Shown one piece after another: positions 8,512 to 16,813 of a DNA stretch of 64,000 bases (positions are counted from its first letter, which is position 1; the number at the start of each line of letters is the position of its first letter). The position numbers were made by a program, and so were the translations under genes. Source of the DNA: Mucilaginibacter_A sp964236465 (lineage in GTDB: Bacteria > Bacteroidota > Bacteroidia > Sphingobacteriales > Sphingobacteriaceae); NCBI GenBank assembly GCA_964236465.1, contig CAXSBZ010000013.1, positions 14,115 through 78,114 of the forward strand, in the 5' to 3' direction. The notes under the pieces are model-generated. The model was not told the DNA's origin, ran no database searches, and saw only the letters and a program-made list of their open reading frames with translations.

Positions 8512-9375
8512 TTAGTGCGCAATGATCAGTTGCTGGCCAATTTTGATATTGTCTTCGCCCATTGTGTTCAGGGCTTTCAACTCATCCACACTCAAACCAA
8601 AACGTTTGGAAACATTATACAGTGTATCGCCCTGCTTTACCTGGTAAGTTTTATTGTTGCTGATAGGAACCAGCGGCAGTTTTACAGGCGATTGCGCGTG
8701 CTGCAAAGAATCCTTGCTTTGTTTACCTATGTTTTTATTGATTTGAGTGAGCACTCGGTCTTCCCGCTTGATTTTCTGGTAATCGGTTTCGCTCATGTCA
8801 AACTGGTTTAAGTTATATTTTTTGATCAAACCAATAATCAGCTGCGGATATTGCGGATTGGTGGCATAACCGGCAGCTTTTAAACCATAAGCCCAACCTT
8901 CGTAATCGTTCTTTTCCAGTTCAAATAAAGCTGCATAACGTTTTCTTTTTAAAAATTCAGAATGATCACGGAAAGAGCTTTCCGGATTATCATAAACCCG
9001 AAAACAATCGTTGATTTTATCGTCGTTTTTGAAGTAAGATTTGCCTTTCCAATCCGAAGTACATTTGATACCGAAATGATTATTGGCTACCACGGCCAGT
9101 TCGCCGTTGCCATTGCCGGATTCGAGCAAACCCTGCGCTAAAGTAATACTTGCCGGAATGCCGTAGATATTCATTTCCTGCACAGCAATATTGCGGAAAC
9201 GATCTATATATTGCGAAACATCGCCAAAAGTGGTGTAATTGGCAATAGCATCTTTATTAATTTTTTGTACTGATTTATTGTTGCGTTCTGCCTGATGATT
9301 GGTGATTCCGGCTTTCCGGGAACTACAAGAAACCAAAAAAATCAGCGCACAAAAGAATGCCCATTTTTTATACAT
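8512..9375 (-). CDS. Glucosaminidase lipoprotein with LysM domain
   Basis: 287 residues. Lipoprotein signal peptide with lipobox FLVSC (Cys 17). Residues about 55-200 match the FlgJ/LytG-type mannosyl-glycoprotein endo-beta-N-acetylglucosaminidase domain (GIPASITLAQGLLESGNGNGELA … NNHFGIKC … YATNPQYPQLI), with the Glu of LLESG as the likely catalytic acid. The C-terminus is one LysM repeat (YQVKQGDTLYNVSKRFGLSVDELKALN) binding peptidoglycan. It trims the cell wall at the outer membrane. A paralogue without LysM follows 72 bp downstream. A motif copy (9375-9386) touches its start codon. Confidence 0.93.
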   Translation of the reverse strand: MYKKWAFFCALIFLVSCSSRKAGITNHQAERNNKSVQKINKDAIANYTTFGDVSQYIDRFRNIAVQEMNIYGIPASITLAQGLLESGNGNGELAVVANNHFGIKCTSDWKGKSYFKNDDKINDCFRVYDNPESSFRDHSEFLKRKRYAALFELEKNDYEGWAYGLKAAGYATNPQYPQLIIGLIKKYNLNQFDMSETDYQKIKREDRVLTQINKNIGKQSKDSLQHAQSPVKLPLVPISNNKTYQVKQGDTLYNVSKRFGLSVDELKALNTMGEDNIKIGQQLIIAH

Positions 9376-9447
9376 AAAAGAAGTATTACGAGGGCAAATA
9401 TAATTTGTTTCGGGAAACAGGAGGGAAGAGAACTTTGAATTAAAATT

Positions 9448-9909
9448 TTATTGCCCGCTCAGATCCGGTTTTTCGTCAAAGCTGTTTAACTCGAACTTTT
9501 TAATAAGCGATAACACTTGAGAAGACCATTTGCTGCTGCTGGCATAACCGCCGCGCTGGATGCCTTTTGCCCAGCCTTTGTAATCAAAAGAATCAAATTT
9601 ATCGGATAGGTTTCGTTTTGAAATTATCCGGGCAAAATCTTCAAAAGATTCCAAAACAGAATCATATGTTTTGTAAGAATGCCTTCCTTTCATGCCAAAC
9701 TGGTTGTTTGATTTTCTGGCAAGATGACTGTTTCCGCTGGAAGATTCATGCATGGCGATGGCCAAAGTAATGCTGGCCGGGATCCCGTAATCATGCATAA
9801 TACTAATGGCAGCATCTTTGTACTTCTCGATGTAAGATTGTGAAGTGTTTTGCGCTTTTGCAAAAAAGCAGGTAAAAGATAGTCCTAAAAATAGTATTAA
9901 TTTCTTCAT
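9448..9909 (-). CDS. Secreted glucosaminidase-domain protein (short paralogue)
   Basis: 153 residues: signal peptide (LILFLGLSFTCFFAKAQ) and a bare glucosaminidase domain (GIPASITLAIAMHESSSGNSHLA … NNQFGMKG … GYASSSKWSSQVLSLI) parallel to that of the neighbouring LysM protein, with Glu in MHESS at the catalytic position. No LysM or lipobox, so probably periplasmic. The start overlaps the stop of the O-methyltransferase gene by 4 bp. The pair looks like a local duplication followed by domain loss or gain. Confidence 0.9.
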   Translation of the reverse strand: MKKLILFLGLSFTCFFAKAQNTSQSYIEKYKDAAISIMHDYGIPASITLAIAMHESSSGNSHLARKSNNQFGMKGRHSYKTYDSVLESFEDFARIISKRNLSDKFDSFDYKGWAKGIQRGGYASSSKWSSQVLSLIKKFELNSFDEKPDLSGQ

Positions 9910-10553
9910 AATTGTTTTTTTCGGATGATCATCAGTCCGTCCCGAATCGGAAGGATTAGATTTTCTACCCGTTGGTCAGCAGTTATTTTGTCATTAAATT
10001 CCCGGAGCAAAACCATATCTGTTTCCTGAAAACCAGGGTCTGCAATTTTTCCTTTTCGTAAAGTATTATCTACTATAATTAAGCCTCCGGGCCTGATATT
10101 GTCGATTATAAACTCGTAATATTTGTGATTATTGCGTTTATCAGCGTCAATAAAAGCAATATCGTATATTTTATGCAATAATAAAGGAAAAATATCAAAT
10201 GCTTCTCCTATAAATAAATGAATTTTATCTTCGTAACCAGAAGCTAAAAAGTTACTTTTTAACATTTCTTCCAGTTCAGGGTTCACTTCAATCGTATCAA
10301 TTTTGCCGTTTTCGGCCAGTCCTTCAGCCAAACAAATGGTTGAATAACCGGTAAAAGTCCCGATCTCTAAAATCAAATTAGGTTGAATTAATTTGCTGAA
10401 AAAACTTAGTAAACGGCCTTGATAATGGCCGGAAATCATGTGTGGCCGCAACACTTTTAAATGCGTTTCGTGCGCAATTTTCTGCAAAACTGCTGGTTCC
10501 GGTTCGCAATGGTTCTCCAAATAAGTTTGCAGTAAAGAGTCCGGCATGTCCAT
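9906..10553 (-). CDS. Class I SAM-dependent O-methyltransferase (family 3)
   Basis: 215 residues, normal for the caffeoyl-CoA/catechol-type O-methyltransferase family. SAM-binding motif LEIGTFTGYSTICLAEGL near residue 62, acidic ribose contact IDTIEVNPE, and metal-site signature YDIAFIDADKRNN followed by GGLIIVDNTLRKG. Transfers methyl from SAM to a hydroxyl of an unknown small substrate in a Mg-dependent way. Overlaps the downstream glucosaminidase start by 4 bp, which suggests an operon but no shared pathway. Confidence 0.92.
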   Translation of the reverse strand: MDMPDSLLQTYLENHCEPEPAVLQKIAHETHLKVLRPHMISGHYQGRLLSFFSKLIQPNLILEIGTFTGYSTICLAEGLAENGKIDTIEVNPELEEMLKSNFLASGYEDKIHLFIGEAFDIFPLLLHKIYDIAFIDADKRNNHKYYEFIIDNIRPGGLIIVDNTLRKGKIADPGFQETDMVLLREFNDKITADQRVENLILPIRDGLMIIRKKQL

Positions 10554-10617
10554 CCAGCAAAGTTATAAATTTCAAGATAGTAGTCAGCCTGTCTGTTTTT
10601 TTGGGCAGATACTTCTT

Positions 10618-11034
10618 TTACCGGCTATTTTTTTCGAGGTAGGATTGTAAAATTATAATGGCAGAAATGGTATCGATGCGGGATTTATCCTGGCGGTCTG
10701 TTTTTTTCATCCCGCTTTGTGCAATCACTGCGGATGCCATTTTTGAAGTAAAACGTTCGTCCATCATTTCCACTAGAACCAATGGAAAATGCTTCTTCAA
10801 AATCGTTACAAAACCTTTGATCATCGGTGCCGATTGCGAAGGCGTGCCGTCCATTTGCTTGGGTTCGCCTACCACAAATTTTTCTACTGCTTCTTTTACC
10901 AGGTATTTTTTGAGGTATTCTACGATGTCTTTTGGGTGGATGGTTTCCAGTCCAGTTGCAATAATTTGCAGCGGGTCGGTTACGGCAATTCCGATGCGTT
11001 TGGTGCCGTAATCAAAAGCCATAATTCGGGGCAT
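10618..11034 (-). CDS. ruvX: Holliday junction resolvase-like protein RuvX/YqgF
   Basis: 138 residues, RNase H fold. N-terminal MAFDYGTKRIGIAVTDP (catalytic Asp 7), central VGEPKQMDGTPS, and DERFTS near residue 92, all conserved in YqgF. The family acts in 16S rRNA 5'-end maturation in E. coli and resembles Holliday junction resolvases. The stop codon abuts a dispersed-motif copy at 10609-10620. Confidence 0.95.
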   Translation of the reverse strand: MPRIMAFDYGTKRIGIAVTDPLQIIATGLETIHPKDIVEYLKKYLVKEAVEKFVVGEPKQMDGTPSQSAPMIKGFVTILKKHFPLVLVEMMDERFTSKMASAVIAQSGMKKTDRQDKSRIDTISAIIILQSYLEKNSR

Positions 11035-11079
11035 ACTGTTTTTATCGGGTAAAATATATTGTCAACAGCTAAATCGTTT

Positions 11080-11283
11080 CTATAAAGGCTCTTCGTCTGT
11101 TTTAATTTTCTCATCAATTGCTTCTGCTATTACACCATACCAATCAATTTTCTCTGCTACTAAATCCTTTATACTTTCAATTTCGTCAAATGTTAATTGA
11201 CGCTCTATGTGTTCTTCCGCAACTGTTTGTATGTCTTCTACACATATTGAGTATATAATCTCATCTAAATTTATATTTTCCAT
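11080..11283 (-). CDS. Small acidic protein following the HNH nuclease
   Basis: 67 residues, strongly acidic (many Glu and Asp, few Lys or Arg), predicted all-helical. It starts 3 bp after the HNH nuclease stop, so it is translated from the same message. I do not recognise the family. The small acidic partner of a nuclease could be an inhibitor, an immunity protein or a DNA mimic, but this is inferred only from charge and position. Confidence 0.6.
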   Translation of the reverse strand: MENINLDEIIYSICVEDIQTVAEEHIERQLTFDEIESIKDLVAEKIDWYGVIAEAIDEKIKTDEEPL

Positions 11284-11286
11284 ATT

Positions 11287-12225
11287 CTATTTTTTATTAA
11301 AGATATTCTCTCGATGCCATTTTATAGAATTTACATGTGGGTAAATTGTTGCACTACTTGGCAGAGACATTTTTAAATTAGGTTGAACAAGCGATTTAAT
11401 AAAATTATAGTTACCTAACTTGCCGTAGTCATCTTCTAATTTGTTTGCAGTAGGAGAAACAGTAATTGTATAATCATCAAAAAGGCTAAACCAGCCAACA
11501 TCAAAAGCCCAATGATGCAAATGACAAAGCGATATTCCATTCAAAATATCATCTTTTCCTTTTGAGCTGTGTGGTACAATATGAGCAGCTTCAACTTCCC
11601 ATATCATTTTATTTGGAGAATAAAGTTTTAATCCACAAACAGCACATTTAAAATCATATGCTTCTATAACTGCCTGACGAAAACCTCGTTTTCTTATTGA
11701 AATCTCCTTTGTTATTGTTGAAGTAGTTTTCTTTTCATCAATAGGAAAATAATTTATCGGTCTTGGTGCTTCCGTAAGTTTATTTATTACTTTCTGTACT
11801 TCATAAGATTTTACTGGTAAAATATCCTTTTGTTCCTGAGGAATATGCAACAGTTTTAAAGCTTCGTCAAATCCAACTTCGGTAAGCATCCATTCTTTTT
11901 TGTTCGTTAAAGTAACTGTTTGAGAAGGACGGCAAACTATTTTTTCTTTTGCTAAATTATCAGCAGCACGAAAAAGTAAACGATGCCAAAGCGATGATTT
12001 CTTAACTCTATTTTCTTTCCTATAAATTGTTTCTAAGTAGGCATTTCGTTGTTCTTCAGTAAGAGTAAAATCATTAGCAATTTCATTAACAATTTCTTCG
12101 CCCGCTCCAAATTCTTTGATTACTCCGTTATGCTTGAATAGTGATATTAGTAATGCTTGTTCCACTTCCTTTCGTGAAGGCATTTTCAAATCTTCAAGCA
12201 TTTTTCCTTCATAACTCATGTTCAA
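11287..12225 (-). CDS. HNH endonuclease with Mrr_N-like winged-helix region
   Basis: 312 residues. Residues about 20-125 resemble the Mrr N-terminal DNA-binding domain (EQALLISLFKHNG … LTEEQRNAYLETIYRKENRV … W.LTEVGFDEAL). Residues 180-260 are a zinc-type HNH nuclease: C194xxC197, AAHIVPHS with His 215, Asn 229 and the CHLHHWAFD cluster at 234-242. This layout suits a restriction-type nuclease acting on modified or foreign DNA. It is AT-rich, has no dispersed-motif copies and sits with a small acidic gene between core genes, which suggests an acquired island. No methyltransferase is adjacent. Confidence 0.85.
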   Translation of the reverse strand: MNMSYEGKMLEDLKMPSRKEVEQALLISLFKHNGVIKEFGAGEEIVNEIANDFTLTEEQRNAYLETIYRKENRVKKSSLWHRLLFRAADNLAKEKIVCRPSQTVTLTNKKEWMLTEVGFDEALKLLHIPQEQKDILPVKSYEVQKVINKLTEAPRPINYFPIDEKKTTSTITKEISIRKRGFRQAVIEAYDFKCAVCGLKLYSPNKMIWEVEAAHIVPHSSKGKDDILNGISLCHLHHWAFDVGWFSLFDDYTITVSPTANKLEDDYGKLGNYNFIKSLVQPNLKMSLPSSATIYPHVNSIKWHRENIFNKK

Positions 12226-12314
12226 AATACTTTTTTATGTTTTCAAATATACTTATCAGGTATCATTAGTTTTTTGATACTAAGCTTTTCATTACTAATT
12301 CTTAATTTGCAACG

Positions 12315-13460
12315 ATGCGATTTAAGGAAATAGTAGGGCAGGAAACCATTAAACAACGGCTAATTGCTACGGTAAAAGAAAACCGGGTAAGCCACGCACA
12401 ATTATTTTTAGGGCCGGAAGGCTCGGGCAGTTTGGCTTTGGCGGTTGCTTATGCACAATATATTTCCTGCGAAAACAAACAGGAAAATGATTCCTGCGGC
12501 GAATGTAATTCCTGCCGCAAATACCAAAAACTGGTGCATCCAGATCTGCACTTTTCGTATCCGTTTTTTGCGAAGCATAAAGACGATACCGCTTTAACTT
12601 TTATTGATTCTTGGCGAAAAGCTTTTCTTAAAAACCCGTACCTCAACCTGGACGAATGGCGCAGTTACCTGGATGCGGCCAATAAACAGGCAAACATCAA
12701 TATTGCCGAATGCCATCAGATTATTCGGAAATTAAGTTTCAAACCCTTTGAATCAGAATACAAAATTTTGATTATGTGGCTGCCAGAATATCTGGACAAG
12801 GAAGGCAATACACTTTTAAAAATTATCGAAGAGCCGGCGCAAAAAACCCTTTTTCTGCTGGTTGCCGAATCTCAGGACGATATTTTAAACACGATTCTTT
12901 CCAGAACGCAACTCGTTAAAATTCCGGCGTTAAAAGATGCAGATGTGCAGCAATATCTGGAGCAGCATCATCAAACAGAACATTTGGCGGCACAAATTGC
13001 CTACCTCAGCAATGGAAACCTAACTGCTGCACTGCACATGATCGCCCGAAATGACAGTGGTTACCACGAACTTTTTGCACGCTGGCTTCGGCTTTGTTTT
13101 GCTAATGATGGCTTGAAACTGATTGATTTTACGGAACAATTAGCAAAATTAGGCCGCGAAAACCAGAAGAACTTTTTACAATACGGCATGTGTTTTATCC
13201 GCGAATGTGGGATGCTGATTTCCGGTGCCGGAAGCTTGGTTCATCTCCCCGAAAAAGAACTGGTGGTTGCGCAAAATATGGCTGCCAAAGTTTTAACGAT
13301 GGCGATGGTGGAAGTGATTGCAGATGAACTGGACAAAGCGCACTATCATGTGGAGCGAAATGCCAATCCGAGAATCTTATTTTTAGATGTATCTTTGCAA
13401 TTAGTCAAAATTTTAAAATTTAAAACGTTCCCGCAAGGGACTCAACATATATTATATTAA
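12315..13460 (+). CDS. holB: DNA polymerase III subunit delta' (clamp-loader)
   Basis: 381 residues. N-terminal RFC-like AAA+ fold beginning MRFKEIVGQETIKQRL, with a degenerate P-loop GPEGSGSLA at 33-41 lacking the Walker lysine, as expected for non-hydrolysing delta'. Zinc module C52/C61/C64/C67 (CGECNSCRKY). The sensor region SRTQLVKIP near 195 follows. Part of the sliding-clamp loader. It starts the run holB-ricT-gldH. Confidence 0.93.
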   Translation: MRFKEIVGQETIKQRLIATVKENRVSHAQLFLGPEGSGSLALAVAYAQYISCENKQENDSCGECNSCRKYQKLVHPDLHFSYPFFAKHKDDTALTFIDSWRKAFLKNPYLNLDEWRSYLDAANKQANINIAECHQIIRKLSFKPFESEYKILIMWLPEYLDKEGNTLLKIIEEPAQKTLFLLVAESQDDILNTILSRTQLVKIPALKDADVQQYLEQHHQTEHLAAQIAYLSNGNLTAALHMIARNDSGYHELFARWLRLCFANDGLKLIDFTEQLAKLGRENQKNFLQYGMCFIRECGMLISGAGSLVHLPEKELVVAQNMAAKVLTMAMVEVIADELDKAHYHVERNANPRILFLDVSLQLVKILKFKTFPQGTQHILY

Positions 13461-13462
13461 TC

Positions 13463-14809
13463 ATGGGATGTGGAAGTTGTTCAACAGGCGGATGTGCGCC
13501 TGCTGGCTGCAAAAGTAATGGCGCTTGCCTTACCAACGGTTGCAGCAAATTAGATGTTTACGATTGGCTTTCCAACATGGATATGCCTTCCAGCTATAAA
13601 CCTTTTCAAATTGTAGAAGTAAAATTTAAAGGCTCACGCAAAGATTTTTACCTCAATGCAGATAATCATTATTTAGAAAACGGCGAGTTGGTAGTTACCG
13701 AAACCACAACCGGCGGTTTTGATGTCGGCCACGTTTCCATCACCGGCGAATTGGTGCGGATGCAGCTGGTAAAAAAGCATGTAAAAGAAGCAGATGTAAC
13801 CAAAAAAATCTTTCGGAAAGCTACGCCATCAGATGTAGATAAATGGAAAGCGGCAAAAGAGCAGGAGTGGGAAACGATGCACCGCGCCCGCACTTTGGCC
13901 TTAGATCTGAACCTTTCGATGAAGATCAGCGATGTAGATTATCAAGGCGATAAAACCAAGGCTACTTTTTATTATACGGCAGAAGGAAGGGTTGATTTCC
14001 GCGAACTGATCAAAAAAATGGCTGAAGCTTTCCGTATTCGGATTGAGATGCGCCAGATTGGTATGCGGCAGGAAGCCAGTCGTTTAGGCGGAATTGGTTC
14101 TTGCGGACGTGAACTTTGCTGTTCTACCTGGCTTACGGATTTTAAAACAGTTTCTACTTCGGCAGCCCGTTATCAAAATCTTTCGCTTAATACCTTAAAA
14201 CTTGCCGGACAATGCGGCAAATTAAAATGCTGTTTGAATTATGAATTAGACAGTTATATGGATGCTTTAAAAGATATTCCGGATGATGTGCATATTTTGC
14301 GTACCGAAAAAGGCGACGCACGTTTGCAAAAAACGGATATTTTTAAAAAGCTGATGTGGTTTAGTTATCCGAAGGAAGAAAACTGGGTCCCGGTGCCGAT
14401 CAAACACGTACGGGAAATTCAGGTCATCAATAAAAGTGGCGAACTGGTTCCGGATTTGGGCGAAAGCAAAGCGATAGATATCAATGCCGTGAAAGCATTT
14501 GATTATGAGAATGTTGTCGGTCAGGATAGTTTAACGCGTTTGGATGATCGTTCTGCCAACCGCAACAAAAAGAACAACAACCGCAATAAACAAAAACCAG
14601 TTACCGAAAACGGACATAAACCGATTGCACAGGTTACAAAAGTGGTTACGCAAATTGTGCAGGTAAAAACAGTACAGCCAAATAATCAGGAAAATCCGGC
14701 AGAAGAAACTGCGCGGGAAATAAACCCAAACCGCCGCAATCATCGCCGTAACCGCCCAAACCGCAACCCGAACAATCCTAATCTACCCAACAATTTAAAA
14801 GCAGAATGA
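13463..14809 (+). CDS. ricT: PSP1-domain protein RicT (YaaT-like)
   Basis: 448 residues, starting 3 bp after the holB stop. A Cys-rich N-terminus (C3, C6, C11, C16, C22, C27) precedes the PSP1 domain, which has RLGGIGSCGRELCC and GQCGKLKCCLNYE. In Bacillus the homologue is a subunit of the [4Fe-4S] RicAFT complex that steers RNase Y processing; in Bacteroidota it is conserved beside holB and gldH with unknown partners. The last 75 residues are Asn/Arg/Pro-rich and probably disordered, possibly RNA-binding. Confidence 0.9.
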   Translation: MGCGSCSTGGCAPAGCKSNGACLTNGCSKLDVYDWLSNMDMPSSYKPFQIVEVKFKGSRKDFYLNADNHYLENGELVVTETTTGGFDVGHVSITGELVRMQLVKKHVKEADVTKKIFRKATPSDVDKWKAAKEQEWETMHRARTLALDLNLSMKISDVDYQGDKTKATFYYTAEGRVDFRELIKKMAEAFRIRIEMRQIGMRQEASRLGGIGSCGRELCCSTWLTDFKTVSTSAARYQNLSLNTLKLAGQCGKLKCCLNYELDSYMDALKDIPDDVHILRTEKGDARLQKTDIFKKLMWFSYPKEENWVPVPIKHVREIQVINKSGELVPDLGESKAIDINAVKAFDYENVVGQDSLTRLDDRSANRNKKNNNRNKQKPVTENGHKPIAQVTKVVTQIVQVKTVQPNNQENPAEETAREINPNRRNHRRNRPNRNPNNPNLPNNLKAE

Positions 14810-15285
14810 TCAGGGTAAAACTGTTTTTATATACTGTTTTTATCGGTCTTTTTTTCATGCTCTCGGCTTGCAACGAGCCGGGAACTTTGCTGGATCAAAG
14901 TACAGAAATCGGTAATCATGCTTGGTTTTACAGCAACAAAATAAAAACGGAAGTCAAAATTACGGATACTTCCGTTCCGTACAATTTGTATTTTAACTTG
15001 CGTCATTCTGCGGATTACAGATACTCCAATATCTTCATTTTGGTTCACGAAACCAGTCCGGCCCATCAAACCAAAACCATTCGGTACGAATTTAAATTAG
15101 CCAATCCCGATGGTGAATGGTTGGGTAATGGTTCCGGTAATTTGTACAATTATCGCTTGGCTTTAAAAACGAATTACCGCTTTCCTGTTCAAGGAACTTA
15201 TTCGTTTATAATTGAACAGAACATGCGTGATAATCCTTTAAGAGAGGTTTCGGATGTGGGGTTAAGGGTGGAAAGGGCGAAGTAA
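14806..15285 (+). CDS. gldH: Gliding motility lipoprotein GldH
   Basis: 159 residues. Signal peptide with lipobox MLSAC (Cys 22), then a beta-sandwich with the conserved stretch YNLYFNLRHSADYRYSNIF and LANPDGEWLGNGSG. GldH is an essential lipoprotein of the Flavobacterium gliding/type IX secretion machinery, but homologues occur in non-gliding Bacteroidota. Overlaps ricT by 4 bp. Codons of the signal peptide carry a motif copy at 14831-14842. Confidence 0.9.
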   Translation: MIRVKLFLYTVFIGLFFMLSACNEPGTLLDQSTEIGNHAWFYSNKIKTEVKITDTSVPYNLYFNLRHSADYRYSNIFILVHETSPAHQTKTIRYEFKLANPDGEWLGNGSGNLYNYRLALKTNYRFPVQGTYSFIIEQNMRDNPLREVSDVGLRVERAK

Positions 15286-15305
15286 ATTTTAAAGTTATAT
15301 TTATG

Positions 15306-15347
15306 AACGAGGGTAAAAAATAGATTTTTTTACCCTCGTTTCTTTTT
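15306..15347 (+). terminator. Terminator after gldH
   Basis: Perfect 15-bp arms (15306-15320 and 15326-15340, core CGAGGGTAAAAAA) with a 5-nt loop, followed by TTCTTTTT. It lies 21 bp after the gldH stop and closes the holB-ricT-gldH run. Confidence 0.88.
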
Positions 15348-15415
15348 GGAAGGTAACAATTGCCCTCGTTATTTTCCATTTTATTTCATTTATTTAGATA
15401 AAGATTTTCTTTAAG

Positions 15416-16771
15416 ATGGATTTGAGATTAGAAGTTGAGTTTAGCAAAACTGAGTTGACAGCGCATATTGATTCTCTCAAAAATCAAATCGATCAGTTAC
15501 GTCCTTTTCGGCAGGAAATTGAAGATAAAGTGATGCAGAAATTGCGCTTGGAATGGAATTACCATTCGAACGCGATAGAAGGAAACCGTTTAAACTATGG
15601 CGAAACGGTTGCTTTTTTAATGACCGGAATTACGGCAAAAGGCAAATCTTTAAAAGATCATTTAGATATTCGCGGACATAATGAAGCAATTCTTTTTCTG
15701 CTTTCGATTGTAAAAGACGAACGTGATTTTACCGAAACTGATATTCGTGCTTTGCATGAAATGATTTTGGTAGAACCTTATGATTCTCCCGCCAAAACTG
15801 CAGATGGAACACCTACCAAAAAGCGGATTACTTTAGGTGAATATAAAACAGCTCCAAACCATGTAAAAACAGTTACCGGCGAAATCTATTATTATGCTTC
15901 GCCGGAAGAAACGCCTGCTGAAATGCAGGAATTGATGGATTGGTACAAAGAAGCAAGCGCGAATAAAGAAATCCATCCTTTAGTTTTAGCTACTCTTTTT
16001 CATTATAAATTTGTTGCGATTCATCCTTTTGATGACGGCAATGGCCGTTTGTCGCGAATTTTAATGAACCTGATTTTGATGAGAAACGGTTTTCCACCGG
16101 TTGTGATTAAAATGGAAGACCGGCAGAATTATTATTCGCTTTTGAGTCAAGCCGATACTGGAAATTACTTTCCTTTTATTGAATTTATTAGTGATTATTT
16201 GACCACTTCTTTAAACTTATATCTTAAAGCAATTAAAGGCGGCGATATTGATGAACCGGAAGATATTGATAAAGAAATTGCGCTGTTTAAGTTGGAAATT
16301 CAAAGTAAGATAGAAGAAAGACCTCGTAGTTCTGATCAAATTATTGAAAAAATTATTATTGATATTTTAGATCCTCTTTTTCAAAAAATCGTTCAAAAAG
16401 TATATCAATTCAAAGATTTATTCAATTCATCTTTTTTTAATTTTTTTCTTTATAAGGGCCATTCACTTACGGGATATTCCGAAGATTTTACATGGAATAC
16501 AATTTTTACTCAACTTAAAAACATAGAAGAAAATTATAGAAGTTTAGATTTTAATATATACTTATTAAATTATATTAATTACATAAACACGTTTGATATA
16601 GAGATAACTTTAAAAGTAGCTTTTGAAGAATATGATTATATTATTTATGATAGTAATTCAAATATTATTTTAAAAAAATTTTATAATGAATCTATAAGTA
16701 AAGAAGAAATTCTGGTAATTATTAAACTAATAATTAGTATTATCAAAAATAATATTCAGAAAAACCTCTAA
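15416..16771 (+). CDS. Fic-domain AMPylase-type protein with AT-rich C-terminal tail
   Basis: 451 residues. Inhibitory helix motif SNAIEG at 51-56 ((S/T)xxxE(G/N) type) and the full catalytic loop HPFDDGNGR at 203-211 indicate a self-inhibited class II Fic enzyme, which usually transfers AMP from ATP to a hydroxyl of a target protein. After residue about 295 the protein turns Ile/Asn/Tyr-rich and the DNA drops from about 40 % to roughly 10-20 % GC, unlike all neighbours. Known relatives have a winged-helix C-terminus here. The tail appears to be of foreign origin or rapidly drifting. Target unknown. Confidence 0.9.
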   Translation: MDLRLEVEFSKTELTAHIDSLKNQIDQLRPFRQEIEDKVMQKLRLEWNYHSNAIEGNRLNYGETVAFLMTGITAKGKSLKDHLDIRGHNEAILFLLSIVKDERDFTETDIRALHEMILVEPYDSPAKTADGTPTKKRITLGEYKTAPNHVKTVTGEIYYYASPEETPAEMQELMDWYKEASANKEIHPLVLATLFHYKFVAIHPFDDGNGRLSRILMNLILMRNGFPPVVIKMEDRQNYYSLLSQADTGNYFPFIEFISDYLTTSLNLYLKAIKGGDIDEPEDIDKEIALFKLEIQSKIEERPRSSDQIIEKIIIDILDPLFQKIVQKVYQFKDLFNSSFFNFFLYKGHSLTGYSEDFTWNTIFTQLKNIEENYRSLDFNIYLLNYINYINTFDIEITLKVAFEEYDYIIYDSNSNIILKKFYNESISKEEILVIIKLIISIIKNNIQKNL

Positions 16772-16813
16772 TCTATCGTTTACTAAAATTACTTTTGATA
16801 AAATTTTTAGTAA

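Noticed and set aside
12411..12440. Missing Walker lysine in holB as a sign of a broken gene
   Set aside because: Delta' subunits normally have a degenerate P-loop and do not hydrolyse ATP.
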